DNA of 64,000 nt from an uncultured Pseudomonadales bacterium (GTDB lineage Bacteria; Pseudomonadota; Gammaproteobacteria; Pseudomonadales; Cellvibrionaceae), in assembly GCA_947487765.1 (NCBI GenBank), contig CANKXO010000001.1, forward strand, positions 1,240,001 to 1,304,000, in the 5' to 3' direction. Made by a program: the position numbers and the translations under genes. The notes beneath the pieces are model-generated. The model did no database searches and had not been told where the DNA came from. It was given only the letters and a program-made list of their open reading frames with translations. This document shows, in pieces, positions 27,420-37,493 of the stretch (positions are counted from its first letter, which is position 1; each line of letters begins with the position of its first letter).

Positions 27420-28196
27420 ATGGAAAAAGCGTCAGAGACCAAAGAAAAATCATCGTCCGCGCTTCGAGCACTGAGTATACTCGAAGCTGTTGCGGCCTCA
27501 CCTACTCCAATTACAGCATCTGAAATTAATCACAAATTGAAGTTGCCTAAACCGACAATACACCGCCTTTGCATGATGTTAGAAAAAGAAGGTTTTTTAC
27601 AACCTCGCATTGATGGGCATGGCTATCTACCCGGAAACCGTTTATCCAAAATGTCCATGGGCGTATTTTGCAATAATGAATACTTAAGGACAGAGAGACA
27701 CACTATACTCCAACGGCTCTCTAATAAAGTGGGTGAAACATGTAACATTTCAATCGCAGATGGCACCGAGATGATCTATTTTGATCGTGTAGAAACCCAT
27801 TGGCCACTGCGTGTTCAACTTCAAATAAATGATAGAGTCCCTGTCTACTGTACCGCTAGCGGCAAATTGTTTTTGAGCAACTTACCTAGCGCCAAGCGCA
27901 ACAGGTTAATATCTAAACTTAAGTTTGAACAGCGCACCCCTAATACTATTACAGACGAAGAACGCCTTAAAGCTGAGCTAAAGCGAATTCGCCGGGAAGA
28001 TATCGGCGTCGATAATGAAGAATTTATACAAGGTATGGTTGCTATCTCAGTACCGCTTAAAAACAGTGAAGGCCAATTTTACGGTGCATTAGCCATGCAC
28101 GCCCCCAGTGCACGCATGAGTATGGAGAAAGCGCTTGAGCAAGTCCCTAAACTGAAAGCTGCAGCGGATGAAATTATAGAGTTACTAAACGATTAG
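27420..28196 (+). CDS. IclR family transcriptional regulator
   Basis: 258 residues. The winged helix-turn-helix covers about residues 15-75 (ALRALSILEAVAAS, then LPKPTIHRLCMMLEKEGF). The IclR effector-binding domain covers about 90-255, with VYCTASGKLFLSNL and the late ISVPLKNSEGQFYGALAM signature. It lies between two operons of the sulfonate island: the divergent TRAP genes and the convergent GMC dehydrogenase. An IclR regulator with a TRAP transporter and a flavin alcohol dehydrogenase matches published isethionate clusters (IseR-type). Effector and operator are inferred only. Confidence 0.88.
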   Translation: MEKASETKEKSSSALRALSILEAVAASPTPITASEINHKLKLPKPTIHRLCMMLEKEGFLQPRIDGHGYLPGNRLSKMSMGVFCNNEYLRTERHTILQRLSNKVGETCNISIADGTEMIYFDRVETHWPLRVQLQINDRVPVYCTASGKLFLSNLPSAKRNRLISKLKFEQRTPNTITDEERLKAELKRIRREDIGVDNEEFIQGMVAISVPLKNSEGQFYGALAMHAPSARMSMEKALEQVPKLKAAADEIIELLND

Positions 28197-28254
28197 CGCG
28201 ACGCTAGATATAAAAAGCTATTAGTTAACGTTAATTAAGTAATACACTACAAAT

Positions 28255-28296
28255 AAAAAAGCCCCTATAATTTATTAAAATCATCGGGGCTTTTTT
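28255..28296. terminator. Bidirectional terminator between iclR-type and GMC genes
   Basis: AAAAAAGCCCC at 28255-28265 pairs with GGGGCTTTTTT at 28286-28296 across a 20-base loop. The T and A runs on the two sides allow it to stop transcription from both directions. It sits between the two convergent stops at 28196 and 28313. Confidence 0.8.
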
Positions 28297-28312
28297 GTAA
28301 TCTACGCCTTAG

Positions 28313-29923
28313 TTAGCGTGCATCTTCTTTAACCATGTCCGCTGCTTTCTCAGCGATCATAATCGCTGGCGCATTAGTATTACCTGAAACGATCTCTGGC
28401 ATGATAGAGCAATCAACCACACGAAGACCTTCTAATCCATATACACGAAGACGATCATCAACAACATTCATTTCATCAGAACTAGGCCCCATCTTACAGG
28501 TTCCTGTAGGATGATAAATGGTCGTTGCGCGATTACGGGCGTACTGTAATAGCTCCTCGTCAGTTTGATGCTCAACACCAGGCTCATGTTCATCAGCAAT
28601 TAAAGGCTTCAATGCTGGAGCATCAACAATCTTACGTACATGCTTGATAGAATCAATTGCTGTTTTTTGATCCAACTCGGTCGCCAAGTAATTAGGGTGA
28701 ATCGCTGGGTATTCAGCAGGGTCTGCTGACTTCAACTCAATATGTCCTGTACTTGTTGGGCGCAACTGACATACAGACGCTGTAAATGCCGAGAACTTGT
28801 GTGTCCCATCAGCAGGCTTGTCCGCACTTAATGGCTGTAAATGATATTGTATATCTGGACGATCTAAGCTGTCGTTAGACTGGGTAAAAATAGCAACTTG
28901 ACTAGCAGCCATTGTTAGAGGGCCTGTCCTGAATAATGCATATTCAACTCCCATCATTCCTTTACGCAATGGGTTACGCAATTCATCATTTAAAGTTAAA
29001 GGCTGATTAACTTTATAAATAGTTCGAATTTGCAAATGGTCCTGCAAATTTTTACCTACACCAGGGTGGTGTTTTACAACATCAATATTGTGCTTAGCTA
29101 ACTCGTTTTGATCGCCAACACCTGAAAGCATTAATATCTGCGGCGAACCTATCGCACCCGCCGACAAGATAACTTCACTTGTACAGCTTGCAGTTTGCTT
29201 ATTGCCATGAACCGAATAGGTTACTCCTGATGCACGAGCACCATCAAAGTTAACTTTATGTACTAAGGCATTAGTTACAACATCTAAATTATCTCTATCA
29301 CGAACAGGCTTCAAAAAACCTGCAGCTGTACTACAACGAGTACCTTTTTGAGTAATAGTTAACTGGAAATAGCCTACACCCTCTTGATTTTCACCATTAA
29401 AGTCATCATTTCGAGGAATACCAACCTGTTCAGCTGCATCAATAAACAATTCACAGATTTTACGCTTAACTCGAATATTAGAAACACTTAGAGGACCATC
29501 CCCACCATGGTATTTACTAGCACCTCTTTCATTATTCTCTGACTTAATAAAATAGGGCAATACTTCTTTATAAGACCATCCTTTGTTTCCAAGCTTTTCC
29601 CAATTATCATAATCTTCTGCTTGCCCGCGAACATATAGCAAACCATTCAAAGAGCTAGATCCACCAAGCACTTTTCCTCGAGGCCACTCTAAACTACGGC
29701 CATTAAGCCCTGGATCATTTTCTGTTTTATAGCACCAATCGGTTTTCGGATTATGCATGGTTTTAAAATAGCCAATAGGCACATGAATCCAAGGGTTAGT
29801 ATCTTTACCACCAGCTTCAAGAAGTAATACTTTTTTACTTGGATCTTCAGAAAGACGATTCGCCATGACGCAGCCGGATGAACCAGCTCCTACTACAATG
29901 TAGTCATAAACCTTAGTTGACAT
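28313..29923 (-). CDS. GMC-family flavin dehydrogenase, candidate isethionate dehydrogenase
   Basis: 536 residues from the ATG at 29923; an upstream TTG at 29971 would add 16 residues of poor character. It has the FAD Rossmann motif VVGAGSSGCVMANRLS near residue 10 and GMC signature 1 in GKVLGGSSSLNGLLYVRG. GMC signature 2 is GAIGSPQILMLSGVG, and the catalytic His is in HPTGTCKMGPS near the C-terminus. General similarity is to choline dehydrogenase. The context (xsc, pta, IclR regulator, TRAP transporter) matches IseJ, which oxidises isethionate to sulfoacetaldehyde and passes electrons to the respiratory chain. No betaine aldehyde dehydrogenase is near, which weakens a choline role. Confidence 0.85.
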   Translation of the reverse strand: MSTKVYDYIVVGAGSSGCVMANRLSEDPSKKVLLLEAGGKDTNPWIHVPIGYFKTMHNPKTDWCYKTENDPGLNGRSLEWPRGKVLGGSSSLNGLLYVRGQAEDYDNWEKLGNKGWSYKEVLPYFIKSENNERGASKYHGGDGPLSVSNIRVKRKICELFIDAAEQVGIPRNDDFNGENQEGVGYFQLTITQKGTRCSTAAGFLKPVRDRDNLDVVTNALVHKVNFDGARASGVTYSVHGNKQTASCTSEVILSAGAIGSPQILMLSGVGDQNELAKHNIDVVKHHPGVGKNLQDHLQIRTIYKVNQPLTLNDELRNPLRKGMMGVEYALFRTGPLTMAASQVAIFTQSNDSLDRPDIQYHLQPLSADKPADGTHKFSAFTASVCQLRPTSTGHIELKSADPAEYPAIHPNYLATELDQKTAIDSIKHVRKIVDAPALKPLIADEHEPGVEHQTDEELLQYARNRATTIYHPTGTCKMGPSSDEMNVVDDRLRVYGLEGLRVVDCSIMPEIVSGNTNAPAIMIAEKAADMVKEDAR

Positions 29924-30107
29924 AATAGAAACACCATTTGTTTTTTTATTGTCTAAATTTTTTGGGGACAAATATAACTTATTCGCTTAGATTATCAACC
30001 AATACGCCTTACATCAACCAGTTTATTCAATTAATGATTCAAGATGTCTCGTTTTAAATAAAAAACAGCAAGAAAATATAAAAAAATACTAACTTTGAAA
30101 TTTTTCC

Positions 30108-30125
30108 TTTGGCAGGTTAGCCAAA
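30108..30125. promoter_or_regulatory. Inverted repeat upstream of the GMC dehydrogenase gene
   Basis: TTTGGC-N6-GCCAAA, 18 bases, perfect arms, about 185 bases before the GMC start and 48 bases after the XRE-cupin stop. There is no T tract, so an operator is more likely than a terminator. The adjacent XRE-cupin regulator is a natural candidate binder. Confidence 0.4.
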
Positions 30126-30173
30126 ATTAACGCCAAATTTATTATTATAATTATTTGCATTGATGACATGGGC

Positions 30174-30779
30174 TCAGTACACCGGAGGGGTCATAACCCA
30201 AAGAACAACGGTATCTTGATCAGATGATGGGTTTCGAACAAAGTGCGGGTCATCTCCAACAATTGAAAAACTATCCCCCTCTTTCAAATTAAAGCGCTTT
30301 GTACCAATAGTTAGCTCTAGAACCCCTGATTTAATATAGCCCCCCTCTTCACCTTTACGCTTACGCGGCTCTTTACCTGTTTCCGCACCTGGAGAGAAAG
30401 TTGTTAGTATCATCAATAAATCACCACTTAGCCTAGGCGATAAAAGCTCTTCACTGATCCCTGTATCTGAAAAATCGAGGCTACGACGAGAGTCACTTCT
30501 GACCACATAATTGATTTCATCAGTTTTTTGTTGGTTCTCTGTATGGAAAAACCACGTTATTTGAACACCCAGCACTTCACTAATGGCTTGTAAAACAGAA
30601 ATAGGCAAAGAGGAAACTCCACGCTCTACCTGGCTGACATAGCCAACCGACTTACCAATTTTTTCAGCTATATAGGAAAGGGTTATACCCTTCGCTTTTC
30701 GTAGATCACGGATCTGATGACCTATACGAATTTTGTTTTTATCCATATCAGCAAATACAGAACTAGCAGATTGCGACAT
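30174..30779 (-). CDS. XRE-family regulator with C-terminal cupin sensor
   Basis: 201 residues; AAGAAGG precedes the ATG. A lambda-repressor-type helix-turn-helix lies at about 17-70 (QIRDLRKAKGITLSYIAEKIGKS...). A cupin domain lies at about 120-195, with GVLELTIGTKRFNLKEGDSFSI. Such proteins sense small ligands and control amine, amino acid or sulfonate catabolism (the PuuR/HipB-cupin group). Here it follows folD and precedes the GMC gene, all leftward, so it may regulate the demethylation genes, the GMC gene, or both. The ligand is unknown. Confidence 0.86.
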   Translation of the reverse strand: MSQSASSVFADMDKNKIRIGHQIRDLRKAKGITLSYIAEKIGKSVGYVSQVERGVSSLPISVLQAISEVLGVQITWFFHTENQQKTDEINYVVRSDSRRSLDFSDTGISEELLSPRLSGDLLMILTTFSPGAETGKEPRKRKGEEGGYIKSGVLELTIGTKRFNLKEGDSFSIVGDDPHFVRNPSSDQDTVVLWVMTPPVY

Positions 30780-30938
30780 TAAGATAACCTTCTTCTTTAA
30801 AATATAAAAAACGGATAATATCAGACGACATCAAGATAAAGTATCTATCAGAGCATCCGTTGAGCAAATAGGACGGGGTTAATAGCCATTTCACTACATA
30901 CAAGCAAAATGGCTAATTGAACAAGAGATAGAGAAAAC

Positions 30939-31784
30939 CTACTGAGCGGCTTGTTGAGCTGCAGTCAAGGTTTGACTAATAAGTGCATTGATAGTCATTG
31001 GACCAACACCACCTGGAACAGGAGTCAATGCTGCAACACGCTCTTCCAAACCAGCCTTATCAATATCTCCGAGGCCACCAGGGTGGTATCCCGCATCAAC
31101 CACAACAGCACCATCTTTAATCCATTCCGCCTTAATAAACTCTGGGCGTCCAACAGCCCCAACAAGTATATCCGCTTGTTTGATATGACTTGCCAAATCA
31201 GTGGTTCTTGAATGGCAAATAGTGACTGTGCAATTCGCGTTCAGTAACATAGCAGCCATCGGTTTCCCTAATATAGGACTACGCCCCACTATTACTGCAT
31301 GCTTACCATTCAATTCAATATTGTAATGTTCAAGCAAATGCATAATGCCCGCTGGAGTCGCCGAACCATAAGCAGGCTCACCCATTGCCATGAGGCCATA
31401 CCCTTTAGTTGTTACCCCATCAACATCCTTCTCAATTGATATTGCATCAAAACACGCACGCTCATCAATTTGTGCAGGCACAGGGTGCTGCAATAAAATA
31501 CCGTGAACATCAGGGTTTTGGTTTAATTCATCAATTTTTGCTAACAGTTGTTCTGTTGTTGTTTCCTCAGATAATTCAACTTTAATAGAATCCATTCCAA
31601 TACGTCGACAAGCATTACCTTTCATCTGAACATAAGTACCAGATGCAGGATCGCTACCCACCAAAATTGTTGCCAATATAGGTGTACGATTGCCATTACG
31701 TTGGATTAGCTCGGCAACATCACTTTCTAATTTTACTTCGCGCTGTTTTACCAGCGCTTTCCCATCAAGAATAATGGCAGTCAT
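30939..31784 (-). CDS. folD: Methylene-THF dehydrogenase/cyclohydrolase
   Basis: 281 residues, normal length. Typical motifs are the substrate lysine in [27 protein letters not shown], the NADP-binding [14 protein letters not shown], and [10 protein letters not shown] near the end. It turns 5,10-methylene-THF into 10-formyl-THF. It lies 49 bases downstream of the DMGDH-like gene and in the same direction as purU, so its likely role here is catabolic: handling C1 units from demethylation rather than only general folate supply. Whether a second, housekeeping folD exists elsewhere cannot be seen. Confidence 0.94.
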   Translation of the reverse strand: MTAIILDGKALVKQREVKLESDVAELIQRNGNRTPILATILVGSDPASGTYVQMKGNACRRIGMDSIKVELSEETTTEQLLAKIDELNQNPDVHGILLQHPVPAQIDERACFDAISIEKDVDGVTTKGYGLMAMGEPAYGSATPAGIMHLLEHYNIELNGKHAVIVGRSPILGKPMAAMLLNANCTVTICHSRTTDLASHIKQADILVGAVGRPEFIKAEWIKDGAVVVDAGYHPGGLGDIDKAGLEERVAALTPVPGGVGPMTINALISQTLTAAQQAAQ

Positions 31785-31833
31785 TGATTAATCTCATTAC
31801 TAAATTATTTAAAATGTAACGCTAATTAAACTC

Positions 31834-34284
31834 TTAGCACTTAATTTTTTCCATAGCAGGATCATAAAGCGAACGCAAAGATGGTTTAACTTTATAGCGG
31901 ACACACTCAACTTCGATTTCGAATTCAGTGTTGTCTAACCATTCTTTATTAATACCGCCGTCATGATTAACATAACCCATTGCAACCGTCGCGCCAACGC
32001 TGTGGCCAAACATGCCTGCCGTTGTACGGCCAACAATCTCACCATTCGCATAAATTGGCTCTTCGTGATAACAAAGAGGCTCTGGATCTTCGAACAAGAA
32101 AGCAATGAAACGTTTCTTTAATAAACCTTGAGCTTTCTGCTCTAACAATGCTTCTTTACCAATAAAGCCACCTTCTTTTTCAAAGTCAGAAGCAAAACCT
32201 AAACCTGCTTCTAAAACAGTGTCTTCGTCTGTTATATCGTGACCCCAGTGACGGTAGCATTTTTCCATACGCAATGAATTCATCGTGTGGTAACCATAAG
32301 GCTTGATACCAAATTCTTCGCCAGCTTCAAGAATTGCATCAAATACACTTGGTGCATATTCAGTTGAAATATAAAGCTCCCAACCTAATTCACCAACGTA
32401 GGTAATGCGTGAAGCGCGAACTTTTGCGTAATGTACATCAATTTCTTTTGAAGTGGCAAAAGGAAAGCCTTCGTTAGAAATATCATCACTGGTTAATTTA
32501 CTTAATGTATCACGCGCTTTCGGTCCCATCACCGTAACAACTGCAATAGCAGACGTAATATCATTGATGAAGACAACTTCACTATCTGCTTTATTGCGTC
32601 GCATCCAATCCATATCACGCGTTTGAGTAGCCACACCAGAAACCACAAAATATTTATCTTCAGCCAATCTCGTTACAGTAAGGTCAGCTTCGATACCACC
32701 ACGCTCATTTAGCCATTGAGTGTAAACCATCTTCCCAACAGCAACGGCAACATTATTAGAACAAATTCTGTTCAAGAATTTTTCTGCATCTGGGCCTTCA
32801 ACTTGATATTTAGAGAAAGAACTCTGATCTATAACACCCACTGCATTTCGAACAGCTTCATGTTCAGCCTTATTGTTTTCAAACCAATTTTGGCGACCAA
32901 AAGAATATTCATACTCTGGGGTTTGCCCCTCATTGGCAAACCAGTTGGCTCTTTCCCAACCATTGTCAACACCAAACACTGCACCTAACGATACTAATTT
33001 ATCATGTAAAACAGAACGTCTTACACCACGGGCCGTCTTAAACTGCTTGAATGGATAATGTGTTTCATACAATAAACCTAGTGATTCAGTTGTACGATCA
33101 TATAAGTAACGCTCATTACCTTGGAAAGGCATATTACGACGAATATCTACATCCCATAAATCACGTGGAGCATGTCCTAACTTAATCCATTCAGCTAACA
33201 TTTTGCCAGCGCCACCTGCAGACTGAATACCCACAGAATTAAAGCCAGCCGCCACAAAATAATTTTTCAACTCAGGCGCTTCACCTAATTGATAACGATC
33301 ATCAGGAGTAAATGACTCAGGTCCATTAAAGAATACTTGCAAACCTGTTTGCTCTAACTTTGGCACACGGTGCATTGCCGCTTCTAAGTAAGGCTCCAAA
33401 TGATCAAAATCTTCTGGCAATTCATCAAAAGAAAAGTCATCTGGAATACCATCCATACCCCATGGTTTAGCGCCAGGCTCAAACATACCAACTAATAATT
33501 TACCGGCATCAGGTTTATAGTAACAGTAGCCGTCCATATCACGCATCGTTGGTAGACCCTCTGCCAAGTCAGGCATGCTTTCTGTTACAACATAAAAATG
33601 TTCTGCTGCATGTAACGGAACGTTAACACCGGCTTTACGACCGAATTCACGAGCCCACATACCCGCACAGTTAACAACAAACTCTGCATCGATATCGCCG
33701 TGTTCAGTAACAACACCCGCAACTTTTCCGTCGCGAGTTTTCATATCTAATACTTTGGTATTTTCGAAGATTTTAGCACCGCCCATACGCGCACCTTTAG
33801 CCAAGGCCTGTGTCACGTCAACCGGGCTTGCCATACCGTCCATCGGCAAATGAATTGCGCCAATAACATCATCAGTGTTCAATAATGGCCACATTTCTTT
33901 CGCTTGTTCGGGGCTGATAACGTCACAAGGAAAGCCAGCAACTTTAGCCATTGAAGCTCCACGCTTGATCTCAGCTAAACGCTCTTGGTTCGTCGCAATT
34001 GTTAATGAACCATTGCGGACAAATCCTGTAGCCTGACCAGTTTCAGCTTCTAAAGTGTCATACAAACTGGCGCTATAATTAGCCAGCATTGACATGTTAT
34101 AACTCGCACGTAAGGTGGGAACCAAACCTGCCGCATGCCAAGTGGTACCACACGTAAGCGTTTTACGCTCTAAAAGTACCACATCAGTGATGCCTACTTT
34201 AGTTAAGTGATAAGCAATGCTGCAGCCGATGACACCACCGCCAACGATGACGACCTGAGCAGATGACGGTAATTGTTTAGACAT
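31834..34284 (-). CDS. DAO/GcvT two-domain flavoprotein, dimethylglycine/sarcosine dehydrogenase-like
   Basis: 816 residues from the ATG at 34284; GGAGAA precedes it, and a TTG two codons upstream is less likely. The N-terminal half is a D-amino-acid-oxidase-type FAD domain (VVIVGGGVIGCSIAYHL at about 11-27). CGTTWHAAGL contains His50, where the DMGDH/SARDH family binds FAD covalently. The C-terminal half, from about residue 430, has the GcvT folate-binding domain and its C-terminal barrel. Family enzymes oxidise an N-methyl group and pass the C1 unit to tetrahydrofolate, with ETF as electron acceptor; folD, purU and etfAB are all adjacent. The substrate could be dimethylglycine or sarcosine, but its place within a sulfonate island suggests an N-methylated taurine. 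Confidence 0.88.
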   Translation of the reverse strand: MSKQLPSSAQVVIVGGGVIGCSIAYHLTKVGITDVVLLERKTLTCGTTWHAAGLVPTLRASYNMSMLANYSASLYDTLEAETGQATGFVRNGSLTIATNQERLAEIKRGASMAKVAGFPCDVISPEQAKEMWPLLNTDDVIGAIHLPMDGMASPVDVTQALAKGARMGGAKIFENTKVLDMKTRDGKVAGVVTEHGDIDAEFVVNCAGMWAREFGRKAGVNVPLHAAEHFYVVTESMPDLAEGLPTMRDMDGYCYYKPDAGKLLVGMFEPGAKPWGMDGIPDDFSFDELPEDFDHLEPYLEAAMHRVPKLEQTGLQVFFNGPESFTPDDRYQLGEAPELKNYFVAAGFNSVGIQSAGGAGKMLAEWIKLGHAPRDLWDVDIRRNMPFQGNERYLYDRTTESLGLLYETHYPFKQFKTARGVRRSVLHDKLVSLGAVFGVDNGWERANWFANEGQTPEYEYSFGRQNWFENNKAEHEAVRNAVGVIDQSSFSKYQVEGPDAEKFLNRICSNNVAVAVGKMVYTQWLNERGGIEADLTVTRLAEDKYFVVSGVATQTRDMDWMRRNKADSEVVFINDITSAIAVVTVMGPKARDTLSKLTSDDISNEGFPFATSKEIDVHYAKVRASRITYVGELGWELYISTEYAPSVFDAILEAGEEFGIKPYGYHTMNSLRMEKCYRHWGHDITDEDTVLEAGLGFASDFEKEGGFIGKEALLEQKAQGLLKKRFIAFLFEDPEPLCYHEEPIYANGEIVGRTTAGMFGHSVGATVAMGYVNHDGGINKEWLDNTEFEIEVECVRYKVKPSLRSLYDPAMEKIKC

Positions 34285-34425
34285 GTGCAATTTTCTCCGA
34301 AATTCTTTGTTACTATGTCTACTATTTAAGTAGCCATACTTTCATCCTGGTATTATTTAAATAATACTAGGATGGGATCACGCTCTTATTTATTTAGATG
34401 ATTTTAAAACAGTTTTTATACAGGC

Positions 34426-35280
34426 TTAGTTAAAAACAACCGTTTTATTGCCATGCACTAACACTTGATCTTCTAAATGAGCGCGCAAGCCTCGAGCTAG
34501 AACGCTTTTCTCAACATCTTTACCAAGGCGAACTAAATCTTCAACAGTATCACTATGATTAACACGCACAACGTCTTGCTCAATGATAGGGCCTTCATCG
34601 AGTTGTTCGGTAACATAATGGCAAGTTGCACCAATAAGCTTTACACCGCGACGCGAAGCTTGATGATAAGGGGAACCACCAATAAAAGAAGGTAAGAAGC
34701 TGTGATGAATATTAATAATTTGGTGAGAATATTTTTCACAGAGTGCTTGTGGAATAATTTGCATATAACGTGCTAAAACAACGCTATCTGCTTGATATTC
34801 ATCAACCAAACGTTCCATTTCAGCAAATCCAGCAGCTTTATTATCCTTTTCAATGGGTACATGATGGTAAGGAATACCATAATGCTCAACCAAATCACGC
34901 ATATCATCATGATTTGAAATAACACAAGGAATATCGCATTTGATATCGCCTGTTTTCCAGCGGTCCAATAAGTCAGACATACAATGCGAGCCTTTACTAC
35001 ACATTAAGATGACTTTTTTAGGTTGTTCGCTATCAACAATGCGCAAATTCAAATTTAACTTTTCTTCAACAGATTTAAATTTTTCACGCAGTGTTTCCAC
35101 ATCAAACGGTAAAGAATCAGCATTAACTTCTAATCGAGAAAAAAACCAATTACTATCTACATCAGAGTGATGAGAGGCATCCGAAATCCAGCCCCCATTG
35201 TCTGTAATTACTCCACCAACCTGAGTAACAATTCCAACTTGGTCAGGGCAATCAAAAATAAGACGATAAGTACGACTCAT
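34426..35280 (-). CDS. purU: Formyltetrahydrofolate deformylase
   Basis: 284 residues, normal length, with GGAG before the ATG. An N-terminal ACT domain (about 1-80, RLIFDCPDQVGIVTQVG) is followed by a formyltransferase-type domain. The catalytic Asn-His pair is in INIHHSFLPSF, and the conserved Asp is in LDEGPIIEQD. It hydrolyses 10-formyl-THF to formate and THF, so THF is regenerated. It lies upstream of the DMGDH-like gene and downstream of etfA on the same strand. Coupling with FolD makes a complete C1 outlet to formate. Confidence 0.94.
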   Translation of the reverse strand: MSRTYRLIFDCPDQVGIVTQVGGVITDNGGWISDASHHSDVDSNWFFSRLEVNADSLPFDVETLREKFKSVEEKLNLNLRIVDSEQPKKVILMCSKGSHCMSDLLDRWKTGDIKCDIPCVISNHDDMRDLVEHYGIPYHHVPIEKDNKAAGFAEMERLVDEYQADSVVLARYMQIIPQALCEKYSHQIINIHHSFLPSFIGGSPYHQASRRGVKLIGATCHYVTEQLDEGPIIEQDVVRVNHSDTVEDLVRLGKDVEKSVLARGLRAHLEDQVLVHGNKTVVFN

Positions 35281-35350
35281 TATTTTATTTCTCCAGTAAA
35301 ACTTTCATTGCCGCAATATAAGCGGCAACATTAATTAATTATCGAATTGA

Positions 35351-36301
35351 TCAGCCTAATTCAGCTTCTAATTCTGGGACAGCATCAAACAAGTCGGCAA
35401 CCAAACCAAAATCAGCAACATTAAAGATGGGTGCATCTTCATCTTTATTGATTGCTACAATAACCTTAGAGTCTTTCATACCAGCCAAATGTTGAATCGC
35501 GCCAGAAATACCAACAGCAATATAAAGATCAGGCGCAACAATCTTACCTGTTTGCCCAACTTGCATATCATTAGGAACATAACCGGCATCTACCGCAGCA
35601 CGAGAAGCACCAACAGCTGCACCTAATTTATCAGCAACTTTCTCCAACATTGAGAAATTATCGCCAGATTGCATACCACGACCACCAGAAACGATGATAC
35701 GAGCAGTACTTAATTCAGGACGGTCTGATTGAACAACTTCTTCACTGATAAAACGCGAAATGCCTGCGTCAGCAGCAGCATCAAGAGTTTCAACCGAACA
35801 ACCACCACCGGTTAATTCAGCCGGATCAAATGCTGCTGTACGAACAGTCATCGTTTTAACACTATCACTACTTTTCAATGTTTGAAGTGCGTTACCCGCA
35901 TAAATTGGGCGAACAAACGTTTCAGCATCAACAATTTCTGTGATATCAGAGATTTGAGCTACGTCTAATAAAGCCGCCGCTCTTGGCAACACATTTTTAC
36001 CATGTGTTGTGGATGGCGCCATAACATAAGTAATAGATTTACTCTTAACTAATTCAGCTAAGTAAGGAGCGAAATTTTCAGGAAGCTGTTTATCCAATGC
36101 TGGACAATCTGCCAATAATACTTGAGAAACACCTGGGATAGCGCTTGCTGACTCAGCAACCGCCGAACAGTTATGCCCTGCAACTAATAGACTTATTTCG
36201 CAACCTGCTTTCTCAGCAAGTTGTTTTGCAGCAGTGACAGTGTTTGCCGTCGCCGATTGAATTTCTTCGTTATTGTGTTCAGCAATTACTAGAATACTCA
36301 T
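35351..36301 (-). CDS. etfA: Electron transfer flavoprotein alpha subunit
   Basis: 316 residues. The C-terminal FAD-binding domain has the family signature [21 protein letters not shown] and [18 protein letters not shown]. With EtfB it accepts electrons from flavin dehydrogenases and delivers them to ETF-quinone oxidoreductase. Its start overlaps the etfB stop by one base (TAATG), so translation is coupled. Located upstream of purU and the DMGDH-like gene, it is the expected electron acceptor for that enzyme. Confidence 0.94.
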   Translation of the reverse strand: MSILVIAEHNNEEIQSATANTVTAAKQLAEKAGCEISLLVAGHNCSAVAESASAIPGVSQVLLADCPALDKQLPENFAPYLAELVKSKSITYVMAPSTTHGKNVLPRAAALLDVAQISDITEIVDAETFVRPIYAGNALQTLKSSDSVKTMTVRTAAFDPAELTGGGCSVETLDAAADAGISRFISEEVVQSDRPELSTARIIVSGGRGMQSGDNFSMLEKVADKLGAAVGASRAAVDAGYVPNDMQVGQTGKIVAPDLYIAVGISGAIQHLAGMKDSKVIVAINKDEDAPIFNVADFGLVADLFDAVPELEAELG

Positions 36302-37047
36302 TATAATGCTCCTTCAGCTTTTAACTTTTCAACTAACTCAGCAACACTACTAACTCTTTCACCTGCACTACGCTCTGGTGGGTTAAGTACGGTTACTGTT
36401 GACAATCTTGGAGTAATATCAATACCTAAATCAGCAACTGACATACTTTCGATAGGCTTACGTTTTGCTTTCATTAGGTTTGGTAGAGAAACATAACGTG
36501 GCTCATTCAAACGTAGGTCAGCTGTAACAACTGCTGGTAGTTTAAGCGCTACTTTTTGCAGGCCGCTATCTACTTCACGAGTTACGATAATTTCGTCACC
36601 TTCAAAAGCTAATTCAGAAGCAAAGGTACCCTGTGGCATACCTGATAACGCAGCTAGCATTTGGCCAGTCTGATTATTATCACCATCGATTGATTGCTTA
36701 CCAAAAAGAACCAAGCCTGGCTTCTCTTTTTCAACAACCGCGTTGAATAGTTTAGCAACCGCTAATGGTTGAGTAATCTCGTCTGTTGCGACATGGATTA
36801 CACGATCCGCACCAAGCGCCAACGCTGTACGCAACTGTTCTTGACAGCTATCAGGACCGACACTCACTGCAATAACTTCAGTGGCTGCACCTGACTCTTT
36901 CAAGCGTAACGCTTCTTCAATTGCAATTTCACAAAATGGATTAACAACCATTTTCAACTTTTCAACATCAACCGCTGAATTATCAGCTTTGATTCGTACC
37001 TTGATATTGGCGTCAACAACCCGCTTAATTCCAACCAGTATTTTCAT
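36301..37047 (-). CDS. etfB: Electron transfer flavoprotein beta subunit
   Basis: 248 residues from the ATG at 37047, with GAGGTG just upstream; the GTG within that site is less likely to be the start. MKILVGIKRVVDANIKVRI at the N-terminus and the AMP/nucleotide-binding segment GKQSIDGDNNQTGQML are typical. It is the first gene of the leftward set etfB-etfA-purU-DMGDH-like-folD. Promoter sequences should lie in the long gap shared with the divergent tauA. Confidence 0.94.
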   Translation of the reverse strand: MKILVGIKRVVDANIKVRIKADNSAVDVEKLKMVVNPFCEIAIEEALRLKESGAATEVIAVSVGPDSCQEQLRTALALGADRVIHVATDEITQPLAVAKLFNAVVEKEKPGLVLFGKQSIDGDNNQTGQMLAALSGMPQGTFASELAFEGDEIIVTREVDSGLQKVALKLPAVVTADLRLNEPRYVSLPNLMKAKRKPIESMSVADLGIDITPRLSTVTVLNPPERSAGERVSSVAELVEKLKAEGAL

Positions 37048-37493
37048 AATCACCTCATTTTTACAGGCATACTCTATGTAATTAACATAGCCATTTTGAA
37101 TAAAAAATATTAAATAGTACTCAAGAATGAAATTCTTGCATTAATTTTCACGAGAATATTGATGACAAATAGACTTTTTGTCAATCGTTTTTTACTAACC
37201 CGTTAAAATTATTCCCCATAAAAAGATAAGCCCATACAAACACTTGAATATATTTGCTTACGACAGACTTTTATTTGCTCACGACACCCTGCCACTCCCC
37301 TAGAAATAACATGAAAAGGTGGGCTTTTATGCCCCAAAAAAGCCATCAAAAAACTCAATTAATGATAAAAAATGATCCACAAATATCAATATTCGCCCAA
37401 ATATGAGGCATAAATAAATAAACAGATATTATATTTGGCCAATCATTGACATTAGCAACGATAAAAACTGATTAATAACGCTAAGAATTAAGC

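Noticed and set aside
30883-30915. TAGCCATTT / AAATGGCTA hairpin after folD as a terminator
   Set aside because: A nine-base stem exists, but there is no T tract on the leftward strand. It could be an RNA stability element; evidence is too thin.
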